Origin: Candidatus Leptofilum proximum
Lineage (GTDB): Bacteria > Chloroflexota > Anaerolineae > Promineifilales > Promineifilaceae
Assembly (NCBI GenBank): GCA_016710325.1
Contig: JADJXK010000002.1
Span: 3,472,001 to 3,536,000 of the forward strand
DNA: 64,000 nt
Direction: 5' to 3'
A model generated the notes under the pieces. That model was given only the letters and a program-made list of their open reading frames with translations. It made no database searches and was not told the origin of the DNA. Positions 49,597-56,545 of the stretch are shown piece after piece (within the stretch, counting starts at the first letter, position 1; each line of letters opens with the position of its first letter). The position numbers and the translations under genes were made by a program.

Positions 49597-50014
49597 TCAG
49601 AATCGTGTCCATACCAGCCAGTGCTTCGAGTAAATCGTCTGGCGTGGCAAACTCACGAGGGGGCATGACCTCCAGGTGAACCAGGGTTTGATATAAAACA
49701 GGGACTAACTTATACAGGTTTTCATTCGCTTTGGACCGGGCCATGTTGAATTGAGTGCCTAACACATCGAAGGTGGGATAAACCTTGAAATAGTAGAGCA
49801 GAAACAACAATTTATCTCGCATCGTGGGCAAAGCACCTTTTCGGCCACCGCCTGGACGCCGTTGACGCACACCGGCTGCGCTACCGTCTTGATAGGCTTG
49901 CCATTGCATCTTGGTGTAAGTCATGAAAAATACTTCTAGTAAAATCTCGAATTGTGTTTCTGATACGCCGGTTAAAGCACGCATATGACGATCATCACGA
50001 ATTTGTAGGCTCAT
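49508..50014 (-). CDS. IS5-type transposase, N-terminal frame
   Basis: A 168-codon frame starting MSLQIRDDRHMRALTGVSETQFEILL, followed by RPGGGRKGALPTMRDKLLFLLYYFKVYPTFDVLG and the first catalytic Asp in DTILIDVTERSYRRPQ. It ends just after an eight-A run (HYSGKKKTHA), where a shift would enter the next frame (KKRHTLKN). This matches the two-frame design of many IS5 relatives, so this first shift may be programmed. Confidence 0.82.
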   Translation of the reverse strand: MSLQIRDDRHMRALTGVSETQFEILLEVFFMTYTKMQWQAYQDGSAAGVRQRRPGGGRKGALPTMRDKLLFLLYYFKVYPTFDVLGTQFNMARSKANENLYKLVPVLYQTLVHLEVMPPREFATPDDLLEALAGMDTILIDVTERSYRRPQDNQEQREHYSGKKKTHA

Positions 50015-50257
50015 TTAGTTTTCTCCAGCTGAATTGGCTGGAATTTACCCGTTTTTTAATTAGGAACAACTCTATTAACGAACTTTCATACAAAAGGACG
50101 CCTCTGGTGTAGCACTACTATTGTTCTTTGAAGGGGCGCGATATTCTGCCGCAACTAATTGGCCACGCTAGAGGAGCACCTCGGATTTATTCCGATGTTT
50201 TCTTTGTTTGAATATCAACATACCTTCCAACAAAAACTCACTTCTCTGAATAATTAA

Positions 50258-50273
50258 TTCAACAAGCATTGAA
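50258..50273. promoter_or_regulatory. Candidate ArsR operator 1
   Basis: TTCAA-CAAGCA-TTGAA, a perfect 5-6-5 dyad, 138 bp before arsR. Confidence 0.65.
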
Positions 50274-50355
50274 ACATTATGTCTGTCATATTTAGCTATG
50301 ACAAAAATCACTCCTAAACCCGGCTCAAAAGTGACTATACTTTGGCTGATAATGA

Positions 50356-50371
50356 TTCAACGAGCATTGAA
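50356..50371. promoter_or_regulatory. Candidate ArsR operator 2
   Basis: TTCAA-CGAGCA-TTGAA, a perfect 5-6-5 dyad, 40 bp before arsR. Confidence 0.7.
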
Positions 50372-50410
50372 ACATTTCGTTTGTTTAACTCATGAGGTAG
50401 GCCAAATATT

Positions 50411-50782
50411 ATGGTGCAAAAGACCGCAGTCAATGAAACGAAGCTCGAAGAAATGTCACAAGTATTCAAGGTGCTGGCCGATTCCAATCGATTACGCGTT
50501 TTTGAAGCCTTGATGCGCGGGGTTTCCTGCAATGGATGGCTGACAGAAGAGCTAGAGTTGTCGCCAAATTTGCTGTCGCACCATCTCAAGGTACTGCGCG
50601 AAGCGGGGCTGGTACAAGACCGACGTGATGTCGTAGACGGCCGTTGGATTTATTACCAGGTCAACTTACCGGCATTAACCGAACTGCACCAATGGCTAGC
50701 CCACTTTTTCGACCCGGCCGCTGCCGCCAGCCAGCACATTTGTGTGATCCCGAAGCAACAGCCGCCAGGATGGGTGAATTGA
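50411..50782 (+). CDS. ArsR/SmtB-family transcriptional regulator (first of three)
   Basis: Metalloid- or metal-responsive repressor of 123 aa. The winged helix reads VLADSNRLRVFEALMRGVSCNGWLTEELELSPNLLSHHLKVLREAGLVQDRRDVVDGRWIYYQVN. A Cys (GVSCNGW) stands where the other two paralogues have CNC, so this copy has one of the two cysteines and may sense another ligand or none. The histidine pair LLSHHL in the recognition helix is shared by all. It heads the island and probably represses itself through the two upstream dyads. Confidence 0.93.
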   Translation: MVQKTAVNETKLEEMSQVFKVLADSNRLRVFEALMRGVSCNGWLTEELELSPNLLSHHLKVLREAGLVQDRRDVVDGRWIYYQVNLPALTELHQWLAHFFDPAAAASQHICVIPKQQPPGWVN

Positions 50783-50813
50783 CCAAACCGGTTATTTTTC
50801 AGGAGACGGCCGT

Positions 50814-51557
50814 ATGACACCCCTCACGCTCATGACCATCCTGGCTCACCCCGACGACGAATCGTTCCCGATAGGCGGCACTCTGGCCAAGGCCGCCGCG
50901 GAAGGTTGGCGCGTGCACCTGGTTACCGCCACGCGCGGCGAAGCGGGCATCCCTGGCAAAAACAAGGCGGAAACGGCCGTCTTGCGCGAAACCGAACTAC
51001 GCCGCGCCTGCGCCGAATTGGGTGTGCAGCAGCTCACCTTCCTGGACTATGTTGATGGGATGCTAGACAACATCCCCGAAGGTACCGGGGCGGCCCGCCT
51101 GCTGGATCTGATGCGCCAATCAACGCCCGATGTGGTCATCACTTTTGGGCCGGACGGCATCTCGGGCCACCCCGACCATCTGGCCATACATCGCTGGACC
51201 ACGATGGCTTTTGACCAATACAGGCAGGAAGTGAAACGGCCGTTGCGCCTTTACTACATTGCCCCCTCTGAGGCCACCCAACAGGGCTGCGGCATTCCGC
51301 CGCCGGCCGAAGCGGTCGGCGGGCCTGTTGCCTTTATCGACGTGGGCGATTACCTGGTGCAAAAGGTGCGCGCCACGCAGCAGCACCAGAGCCAAAACCC
51401 ACCATTCACGGGCGACCCGGAGAGCGAAGCGCAAACCATGTCCTGTCACGAACTCTTTCGCCTGGCCCGGCCACAGATCGCAGCCAATGGGCACAGCCTG
51501 GAAACCGAATTATTTGCTGCTTTTCAAAAACATGACAAGGTACAAAGGACTTCCTGA
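50814..51557 (+). CDS. PIG-L/LmbE-family deacetylase
   Basis: Zinc-dependent N-deacetylase or amidase of 247 aa. The zinc motif AHPDDE is at residues 11-16, and HPDHLA carries the third ligand. MshB, Mca and BshB of low-molecular-weight thiol metabolism belong here, which is suggestive beside thiol-redox and arsenic genes. No glycosyltransferase or Cys ligase for mycothiol or bacillithiol is in the window. AGGAG overlaps the ACGGCCGT before ATG 50814. Its stop abuts the next gene's ATG. Confidence 0.9.
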   Translation: MTPLTLMTILAHPDDESFPIGGTLAKAAAEGWRVHLVTATRGEAGIPGKNKAETAVLRETELRRACAELGVQQLTFLDYVDGMLDNIPEGTGAARLLDLMRQSTPDVVITFGPDGISGHPDHLAIHRWTTMAFDQYRQEVKRPLRLYYIAPSEATQQGCGIPPPAEAVGGPVAFIDVGDYLVQKVRATQQHQSQNPPFTGDPESEAQTMSCHELFRLARPQIAANGHSLETELFAAFQKHDKVQRTS

Positions 51558-52901
51558 ATGAACGCACAAACTGCCCCCATTTTTGATTATCTGGGGAACC
51601 TTATTGTCTCTGGCTGGATGAGTCTGCTCGACTATCTGGCTGCCCACGTTTTACTCTGCCTGGTACCGGCCTTTATCATCGCCGGTTACATGAGCGCTAT
51701 GATCCCCAAAGAGGCGATCATTCGCTATCTTGGCCCCAAAGCCAACCGCTGGCTCAGCTATCCGGTCGCAGCAATTGGCGGCTTTGTGCTGGCCGTTTGC
51801 TCCTGCACGATTCTGCCGCTCTTTGCCGGCATTTGGAAGCGTGGTGCAGGCTTAGGCCCAGCAGTTACGTTCCTTTTTGTGGGTCCGGCCGTCAATATTC
51901 TGGCGATTGCTTACACAGGAGCAGCCATCGGCTTCGACATCGCTGTGGCGCGTATTGTCCTGGCCATTACCTTTGGTATTTCCATCGGCATGATCATGGC
52001 CTGGCTGTTTCGCAAAGAAGAAGCCCAACGCACGGCCGAGATGATTGATACCGGCATGTTTGACCACACAGCAGCTATTCCCCGTGCCGTTTGGGGTGTC
52101 TTCTTAATGCTTATTGGGGTTTTAATCGTTGGCACATTGCAGGTAGACATTTTGACGGGGACATGGTTTACCCTGTACGTGCCTGTAGAAATCCCTCCCA
52201 GTCTTCTGGGGTTCCTGGAAACGCTTAATCTGGCGCCACAAGGTGCACTGCTCATCCTGATGCTGATCCTCATTGCCCCAGCCGCATACAAAGGGTTGGA
52301 AAATGTGCTGGAAGGTTTCAACCGCTGGACCTATGCCACGATCACTATGGTTGGCCTGACCTTGCTCGTGGCCGCGCCCGTCTTCACGGAAGGCAGTGTG
52401 ATTATCGGCATCACCGGCCGTTTTGTTGGTGAGCTGGTGCTCATTGCGGCCATTGGGGCTGTGGCCGTGCGCAGCTTTGAGCAACGGCAAATTGCCGAAT
52501 GGTTGTGGGAGACCTGGCGTTTTGTCAAGCAAATTTTCCCCCTGCTTATTGCTGGTGTATTCCTGGCTGGCATGGTTCGCGTGATGCTGCCGGAGCAATG
52601 GATTCAGACGTTGGCCGGGTGTAACACGCTCTGGGCAAACCTGATAGGTGTTCTGTTCGGCGTCTTCATGTACTTTCCCACCCTGGTGGAAGTTCCCATT
52701 GCGCGCATGTTCCTGGACCTGGGCATGCATCGTGGCCCACTTTTGGCCTACTTGCTGGCCGACCCTGAGCTTTCTCTGCAAAGTATTCTCGTTACCAGCA
52801 AAATCATGGGGCGCCAAAAGACTGTTGTCTACGTGGCTTTAGTAACTGTCTTTAGCACCTTAGCCGGTTACCTGTTCGGTTTGTTTCTGGTAGCTGCTTG
52901 A
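51558..52901 (+). CDS. Permease of the ArsP / SO_0444 (DUF318, YraQ) family
   Basis: Polytopic exporter of 447 aa with about ten helices in two homologous halves. The signature GGFVLAVCSCTILPLFAGIWKRGAGLGPAVTFLFVGPAVNILA (residues about 75-118) has the CSC pair thought to handle the metal or metalloid. The second half repeats the pattern with GCNTLWANLIGVLFGVFMYFPTLVEVPIARMFLDLGMHRGPLLAYLL. Family members export organoarsenicals (ArsP) or copper/zinc. It starts directly after the deacetylase stop and is the only candidate arsenic exporter in this island. Confidence 0.9.
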   Translation: MNAQTAPIFDYLGNLIVSGWMSLLDYLAAHVLLCLVPAFIIAGYMSAMIPKEAIIRYLGPKANRWLSYPVAAIGGFVLAVCSCTILPLFAGIWKRGAGLGPAVTFLFVGPAVNILAIAYTGAAIGFDIAVARIVLAITFGISIGMIMAWLFRKEEAQRTAEMIDTGMFDHTAAIPRAVWGVFLMLIGVLIVGTLQVDILTGTWFTLYVPVEIPPSLLGFLETLNLAPQGALLILMLILIAPAAYKGLENVLEGFNRWTYATITMVGLTLLVAAPVFTEGSVIIGITGRFVGELVLIAAIGAVAVRSFEQRQIAEWLWETWRFVKQIFPLLIAGVFLAGMVRVMLPEQWIQTLAGCNTLWANLIGVLFGVFMYFPTLVEVPIARMFLDLGMHRGPLLAYLLADPELSLQSILVTSKIMGRQKTVVYVALVTVFSTLAGYLFGLFLVAA

Positions 52902-53005
52902 TTAAGGGTCTTAAAAAGAATTTGGCACGCTGATATGTTTTAAATGGTGAATACCGCCGCTGTTTTTTTCTTTTGTTAATGGCCATAGCTGGATTAGGAG
53001 CCACT

Positions 53006-53761
53006 ATGTTATATGTCATCATCACCCTTATCCTCTTCATCCTTTCCTTTGCTGCGGGCATGATGGGGCTGGGTGTGGCCTTCATCGCCACACCTGTTCT
53101 GGGCTTGTTCGACTTCGAATTGAAACACGTCATCATGCCCTGGTCATTGTGGCTGAATGGCATCACGGCCATCTCCACAGCCGTTGCCCTGGCACGGGCG
53201 CATTTGGTTGACTGGCGCACAGCCTGGCCGCTGCTGCTAATTACGACTATCGTTGCGCCTATTGGCGTCTGGCTGCTTGATTTTGTGCCCACCCATATCA
53301 TCTGGTGGATTTACGTAGGCGTGTTGATTTTCCTGGCTTATCGTATGGCCTTCCCGCCCAAGATGGACGATGAGCATCCACCTATCATCCCAGATGCAAC
53401 ACGCATAAAGGCGGGCACGGCCAGTGCCGGTATCGGTGTGTTTGCTGGTTTTCTCGGCGTGGGGCCGGGCTTTCTCATGTTGCCGACTCTGGTTGTGTTG
53501 GGGTATACCGCGCGGATTGCGGCAGCGACAACGGCCGTAATCGTCACCCTACCCTCCTTTTCCGCCTTCGCCCGCCATCTGGCGTCAGCACAATTTGATT
53601 GGACGATGCTGATTGTCACCAGTATTGCGGCCGTCATTGGGGCGCAGTTAGGGGCCAGATTCATGGCCAGACGCGTCAAAAGCCTGACCTTGACCCGACT
53701 GTTTGCCGTAGCCCTGGTCTTTTTGGCTGTTCAACGGGCCTGGATTTTGTTGGCCAGTTGA
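53006..53761 (+). CDS. Sulfite exporter TauE/SafE-family protein
   Basis: Membrane protein of 251 aa with about eight helices in two TauE-like halves: LSFAAGMMGLGVAFIATPVLGLFDFE near the start and AGTASAGIGVFAGFLGVGPGFLMLPTLVVLGYTARIAAATTAVIV in the middle. Both carry the family's G-x-GGG-like loop. I take ATG 53006 (AGGAG six bases ahead). Exports of sulfite, sulfonates or other small anions are known. In this island it may remove sulfite or thiosulfate arising from thiol chemistry. Confidence 0.9.
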   Translation: MLYVIITLILFILSFAAGMMGLGVAFIATPVLGLFDFELKHVIMPWSLWLNGITAISTAVALARAHLVDWRTAWPLLLITTIVAPIGVWLLDFVPTHIIWWIYVGVLIFLAYRMAFPPKMDDEHPPIIPDATRIKAGTASAGIGVFAGFLGVGPGFLMLPTLVVLGYTARIAAATTAVIVTLPSFSAFARHLASAQFDWTMLIVTSIAAVIGAQLGARFMARRVKSLTLTRLFAVALVFLAVQRAWILLAS

Positions 53762-53813
53762 GTTCGTTTTTAGGCTGACGAGATTGCACCAATCTGAAAA
53801 GGAGGTAACTGTC

Positions 53814-54167
53814 ATGAGTAACCATGATAATGTTCTGGCCTGGCACGGGATTCTCCGCGATCAAATAGATTGGCATCCTACTATCGTCGAAGAGCGCTGT
53901 GTGGGCTGCGGATTGTGTACCACCTCCTGCGGGCGCGGCGTCTATGGCTTTGATTACGAGCGCAACGTGCCCGTGGTGATCAAGCCGATGATGTGTATGG
54001 TCGGCTGCACCACCTGCGCCACCATCTGTCTGCGTGACGCCATCGAGTTCCCGTCTACCGGCTACGTGCGCCAACTTATCCGTGACAAAAAGCTGCTGCG
54101 CCAGAGCAAGAAGATGCTGCGCGCCAACCGAGAGAAGTATGATGTGGCGCCAAGGGAGGCAGTATGA
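53814..54167 (+). CDS. Ferredoxin with two [4Fe-4S] motifs
   Basis: Small electron carrier of 117 aa. The first cluster motif is CVGCGLCTTSC (C-x2-C-x2-C-x3-C) and the second CMVGCTTCATIC (C-x3-C-x2-C-x3-C), together binding two clusters. A helical basic tail follows (YVRQLIRDKKLLRQSKKMLRANREKYDV), perhaps for docking. AAGGAGG precedes ATG 53814. It overlaps the thioredoxin-like gene by four bases (ATGA), so electrons may pass from ferredoxin to that CxxC protein. Confidence 0.93.
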   Translation: MSNHDNVLAWHGILRDQIDWHPTIVEERCVGCGLCTTSCGRGVYGFDYERNVPVVIKPMMCMVGCTTCATICLRDAIEFPSTGYVRQLIRDKKLLRQSKKMLRANREKYDVAPREAV

Positions 54168-54430
54168 AACTTATTCAAATTGTCGGTGTGGGCTGCCCCA
54201 GATGCCGCCAGATGACGGCCGAAGTTAAAGCTGTCGTGGCACAGTTAGCCATTGACGTGGCCATCGGGCACATAGACGACCCGCTAACCATCGTGCAAAT
54301 GGGCATTTTTTCCGCGCCCCAATTGATGATCGACGGTGAACTGGTGCGCTTTCGCTATCGCGGGCGGCGCAGCATTGAAGAACTGTTAAGGAACAGCCAT
54401 CTCACTATAAACCAGTCAAAACAGGAGTAA
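54164..54430 (+). CDS. Small thioredoxin-like protein (TM0996/MTH895 type), CPRC
   Basis: An 88-aa redox protein. MKLIQIVGVGCPRCRQMTAEVKAVVAQL has the CxxC active site at the start of helix one; FSAPQLMIDGELVRFRYR has the cis-Pro. This short type often accompanies ArsP/DUF318 permeases, which fits its place here. A paralogue with CANC is at 57827. It is coupled to the ferredoxin gene upstream. Confidence 0.92.
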   Translation: MKLIQIVGVGCPRCRQMTAEVKAVVAQLAIDVAIGHIDDPLTIVQMGIFSAPQLMIDGELVRFRYRGRRSIEELLRNSHLTINQSKQE

Positions 54431-54433
54431 TTG

Positions 54434-54802
54434 ATGATTGATTTGCAAACAGATGTCCCCATTTTTGCTGCCAGCAACGCCTCTGAACCATTGTATCGTT
54501 TGGCGACGCTGCTAAAGGCCCACGCGGCGTACACCCGATTTCTGGATACCTATCGGCTAATGCAAGCCGACAGTCAGACTCAAAGCCTGCTGGCCGAACT
54601 GCGCGCCAGTCAGGCTCAAGGCCTGGATGAAACCACCTATCACCGGCTCTTGCAGCAATTTTATGCCCGGCCCTCGGTAAAAGATTACCAAAGGGCCGAA
54701 GAAGAGATATACAACTTGATCATTGCCGTAGATAAAACAATCAGCGAAGCAGCCGGTATTGACTTTGCCGTCAACGCCAAACGCAGCTGCTGTGGAGGTT
54801 AA
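54434..54802 (+). CDS. YlbF-family protein with C-terminal CCGG
   Basis: A 122-aa mostly helical protein resembling YlbF/YmcA: LYRLATLLKAHAAYTRFLDTYRLMQADSQTQSLLAELRASQ, then DYQRAEEEIYNLIIAVDKTISEAAGIDFAVNAKRSCCGG. The final Cys pair is suited to thiol or metal-cluster binding; in Bacillus the YlbF/YmcA/YaaT complex carries Fe-S clusters and adjusts mRNA decay. Start is ATG 54434 (AGGAG six bases ahead). Its stop overlaps the next gene's start, and the next gene is a divergent paralogue. Confidence 0.85.
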   Translation: MIDLQTDVPIFAASNASEPLYRLATLLKAHAAYTRFLDTYRLMQADSQTQSLLAELRASQAQGLDETTYHRLLQQFYARPSVKDYQRAEEEIYNLIIAVDKTISEAAGIDFAVNAKRSCCGG

Positions 54803-55170
54803 TGATGACAACTTTATCCCCCGAACTACAGCAGGCAGCCCAGGAATTTGGCCGGGCGCTGCGTGACCATGATGCTGTGCAACAATACCTGCAAGCCGTT
54901 GCCAATCTGACGGCCGATGCAGCAGCCAGCCAATTAGATGAGCAGTTTGAAAGCGTACGCGCTGCTCTGGTGGCACGACAGCGGGCCGGCGAAGATTTGC
55001 CCATCGATGAGGTGCAGGCTTTTTACGCCCTGCGCGAAAAAGTGGTGGGCAATGCTCAAATCGAACACCGGGACCATGCCCTGACAATGGCCAAAGGATA
55101 TCTGGCTAACGTTGGCGCTGATTTAAATCGTGCGGCTGGCTTGGATTTCATCACCATGGCCCTGTCTTGA
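54802..55170 (+). CDS. Second YlbF-family protein
   Basis: A 122-aa helical protein: LQQAAQEFGRALRDHDAVQQYLQAVANL, ..., VVGNAQIEHRDHALTMAKGYLANVGADLNRAAGLDFITMALS. The shared AAGxDF near the C-terminus shows kinship with the preceding protein, but there is no Cys tail. The two probably form a heterodimer, as YlbF and YmcA do. GGAGG before 54802/54805 lies inside the end of the upstream gene. Confidence 0.82.
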   Translation: MMTTLSPELQQAAQEFGRALRDHDAVQQYLQAVANLTADAAASQLDEQFESVRAALVARQRAGEDLPIDEVQAFYALREKVVGNAQIEHRDHALTMAKGYLANVGADLNRAAGLDFITMALS

Positions 55171-55187
55171 GTCAAAAAAGGAGTGTC

Positions 55188-56294
55188 ATGATGCGACGAC
55201 ACGTTGTTTTGTTATCGATCGTTTTGCTGCTGGGGGCAACGGCCGTTTCCCCCATACCTGCCTCTGCTCAGGAAGAACCTATCGTGCGGGCCATCATGTT
55301 CTGGATGGATGGCTGCCCGCACTGCCACGAAGTGCTGGATTACGTCCTGCCACCGTTAAAGCAGCAGTATGGCGATCAGCTAGACATTCTGCTGGTCGAG
55401 CTAAAAACGATGGCCGACACCGATCGCCTCTACGCCCTCGGTCAAACCCTGGGCCTGGCCCCTGAAGAGATCGGCGTGCCGTTCCTGTTAATCGGGGATG
55501 CTGTGCTGATTGGTTCGGACCAGGTGCGGCAGCAGCTGCCCGACCTGATTAAAAGCCACCTGGCCGCCGGCGGTGTGGCTTATCCCAGCTACTGGGAACT
55601 GGCCGATCTGCTGCCCGTAGGTGCCCCGCCCGCCGTTAACATCCCGTTTTTGCCAGAAAATCTGCCGGCCACAGCCCCAGAACCAGCATCACCCGCTGAG
55701 GAAGCTGCTGAATCGTTGGTGATCGAAGAGACACCAACGGCCGTTCCCGATGGCTTTACCCTGGCTATTGTGACTTTGGCGGGCATGGTGCTGGCGTTGG
55801 GCTATACAGCCGTTCGCCTCTGGCAGGCCAAACAAACCCAAATGTCTACCAAACCAGCCGCCTGGCCCCACTTTCTTCTGCCCTGGTTGGCGGTGGTTGG
55901 CCTGGCCGTGGCCGCCTACCTGGCTTATGTAGAAACACAGGCCGTAGCTGCCTTCTGCGGTCCAGTGGGCGACTGTAACGCGGTGCAAACCAGCGAATAC
56001 GCTTACATCTTTGGCGTGCCCATTGGCGTGCTGGGGGTGATGGGTTACCTGGCCATTTTGGCCACCTGGGGCTGGAGCCGGTGGCGAGCCGACGGCCGGG
56101 CAGCGTTTGCCCTGGTAGCGATGACCAGTTTTGGTGTCCTCTTTTCCATCTATCTCACCTACCTGGAACCGTTCGTCATTGGCGCGGTGTGCGCCTGGTG
56201 CCTGACCTCAGCGGTGGTGATGACGCTGCTGCTGATTGTGAGTGTGGAAACGGCCGTGCCGCATATCCGGTTGGTGGTAATCGGTAAACGGTGA
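55188..56294 (+). CDS. Thioredoxin-like - vitamin K epoxide reductase (VKOR) fusion
   Basis: Disulfide-forming membrane protein of 369 aa. A signal peptide precedes a thioredoxin-like domain with CPHC (FWMDGCPHCHEVLDYVLPPL, about residues 40-60) and cis-Pro (IGVPFLLIGDA). After a Pro/Ala/Glu linker and one helix comes a VKOR domain: the loop cysteines in AFCGPVGDCNAV, the YIFGVPIGVLGVMGYLAILA helix and CxxC in VCAWCLTSAVV. The order Trx-VKOR is the reverse of the common VKOR-Trx fusion. AGGAG precedes ATG 55188/55191. The last residues, VVIGKR, lie in repeat family C. Confidence 0.92.
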   Translation: MMRRHVVLLSIVLLLGATAVSPIPASAQEEPIVRAIMFWMDGCPHCHEVLDYVLPPLKQQYGDQLDILLVELKTMADTDRLYALGQTLGLAPEEIGVPFLLIGDAVLIGSDQVRQQLPDLIKSHLAAGGVAYPSYWELADLLPVGAPPAVNIPFLPENLPATAPEPASPAEEAAESLVIEETPTAVPDGFTLAIVTLAGMVLALGYTAVRLWQAKQTQMSTKPAAWPHFLLPWLAVVGLAVAAYLAYVETQAVAAFCGPVGDCNAVQTSEYAYIFGVPIGVLGVMGYLAILATWGWSRWRADGRAAFALVAMTSFGVLFSIYLTYLEPFVIGAVCAWCLTSAVVMTLLLIVSVETAVPHIRLVVIGKR

Positions 56295-56315
56295 ACGGTA
56301 ATCGGTAAACGGTAG
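56278..56315. repeat. CGGTAAACGGTGAACGG repeat (family C)
   Basis: AATCGGTAAACGGTGAACGGTAATCGG..., the same hexamers as 8144-8233. It covers the stop codon of the Trx-VKOR gene. Confidence 0.75.
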
Positions 56316-56474
56316 GCAAATATGGCAATTGGTACCTCAATCTGCATCCAGGGCGTGCTCGTCACCTTCGGTCTTGTCTTCCCAGGTAGGGCTGCCGGAG
56401 TGGATTCCCTTGCCAATCTTCCTGCCATACGTATGACATTTGTAACTGAATCTGTCACTACCGAACCGATATAC

Positions 56475-56490
56475 TTCAAGAATTATTGAA
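56475..56490. promoter_or_regulatory. Candidate ArsR operator 3
   Basis: TTCAA-GAATTA-TTGAA, a perfect 5-6-5 dyad, 56 bp before the radical SAM gene's ATG. Confidence 0.7.
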
Positions 56491-56545
56491 CTAATGGCGC
56501 ACGGTGGAAACGGCCGTTGGCAACACACAATCAAGGGATCAATCT

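Larger units (their letters stand above)
49074..50073 (-). mobile_element. IS5-family insertion sequence, 1000 bp
   Basis: Ends are AGAGTTGTTCCT (49074-49085) and AGGAACAACTCT (50062-50073), perfect inverted repeats. ATT on both sides (49071-49073 and 50074-50076) is a probable 3-bp target duplication, as in ISL2-like members. It holds a broken transposase and no ACGGCCGT. Confidence 0.88.
50077..50410. promoter_or_regulatory. 334-bp spacer with a 22-bp direct repeat holding ArsR-type dyads
   Basis: No gene is visible. ATTCAAC(A/G)AGCATTGAAACATT occurs twice, at 50257 and 50355, 98 bp apart. Each holds TTCAA-N6-TTGAA (50258-50273 and 50356-50371). The second lies 40 bases before the arsR ATG and would overlap its promoter. 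The rest is AT-rich without clear structure. Confidence 0.75.

Noticed and set aside
50257..50377. CRISPR repeats
   Set aside because: Only two 22-bp copies 98 bp apart with a dyad inside each; better read as regulator operators.
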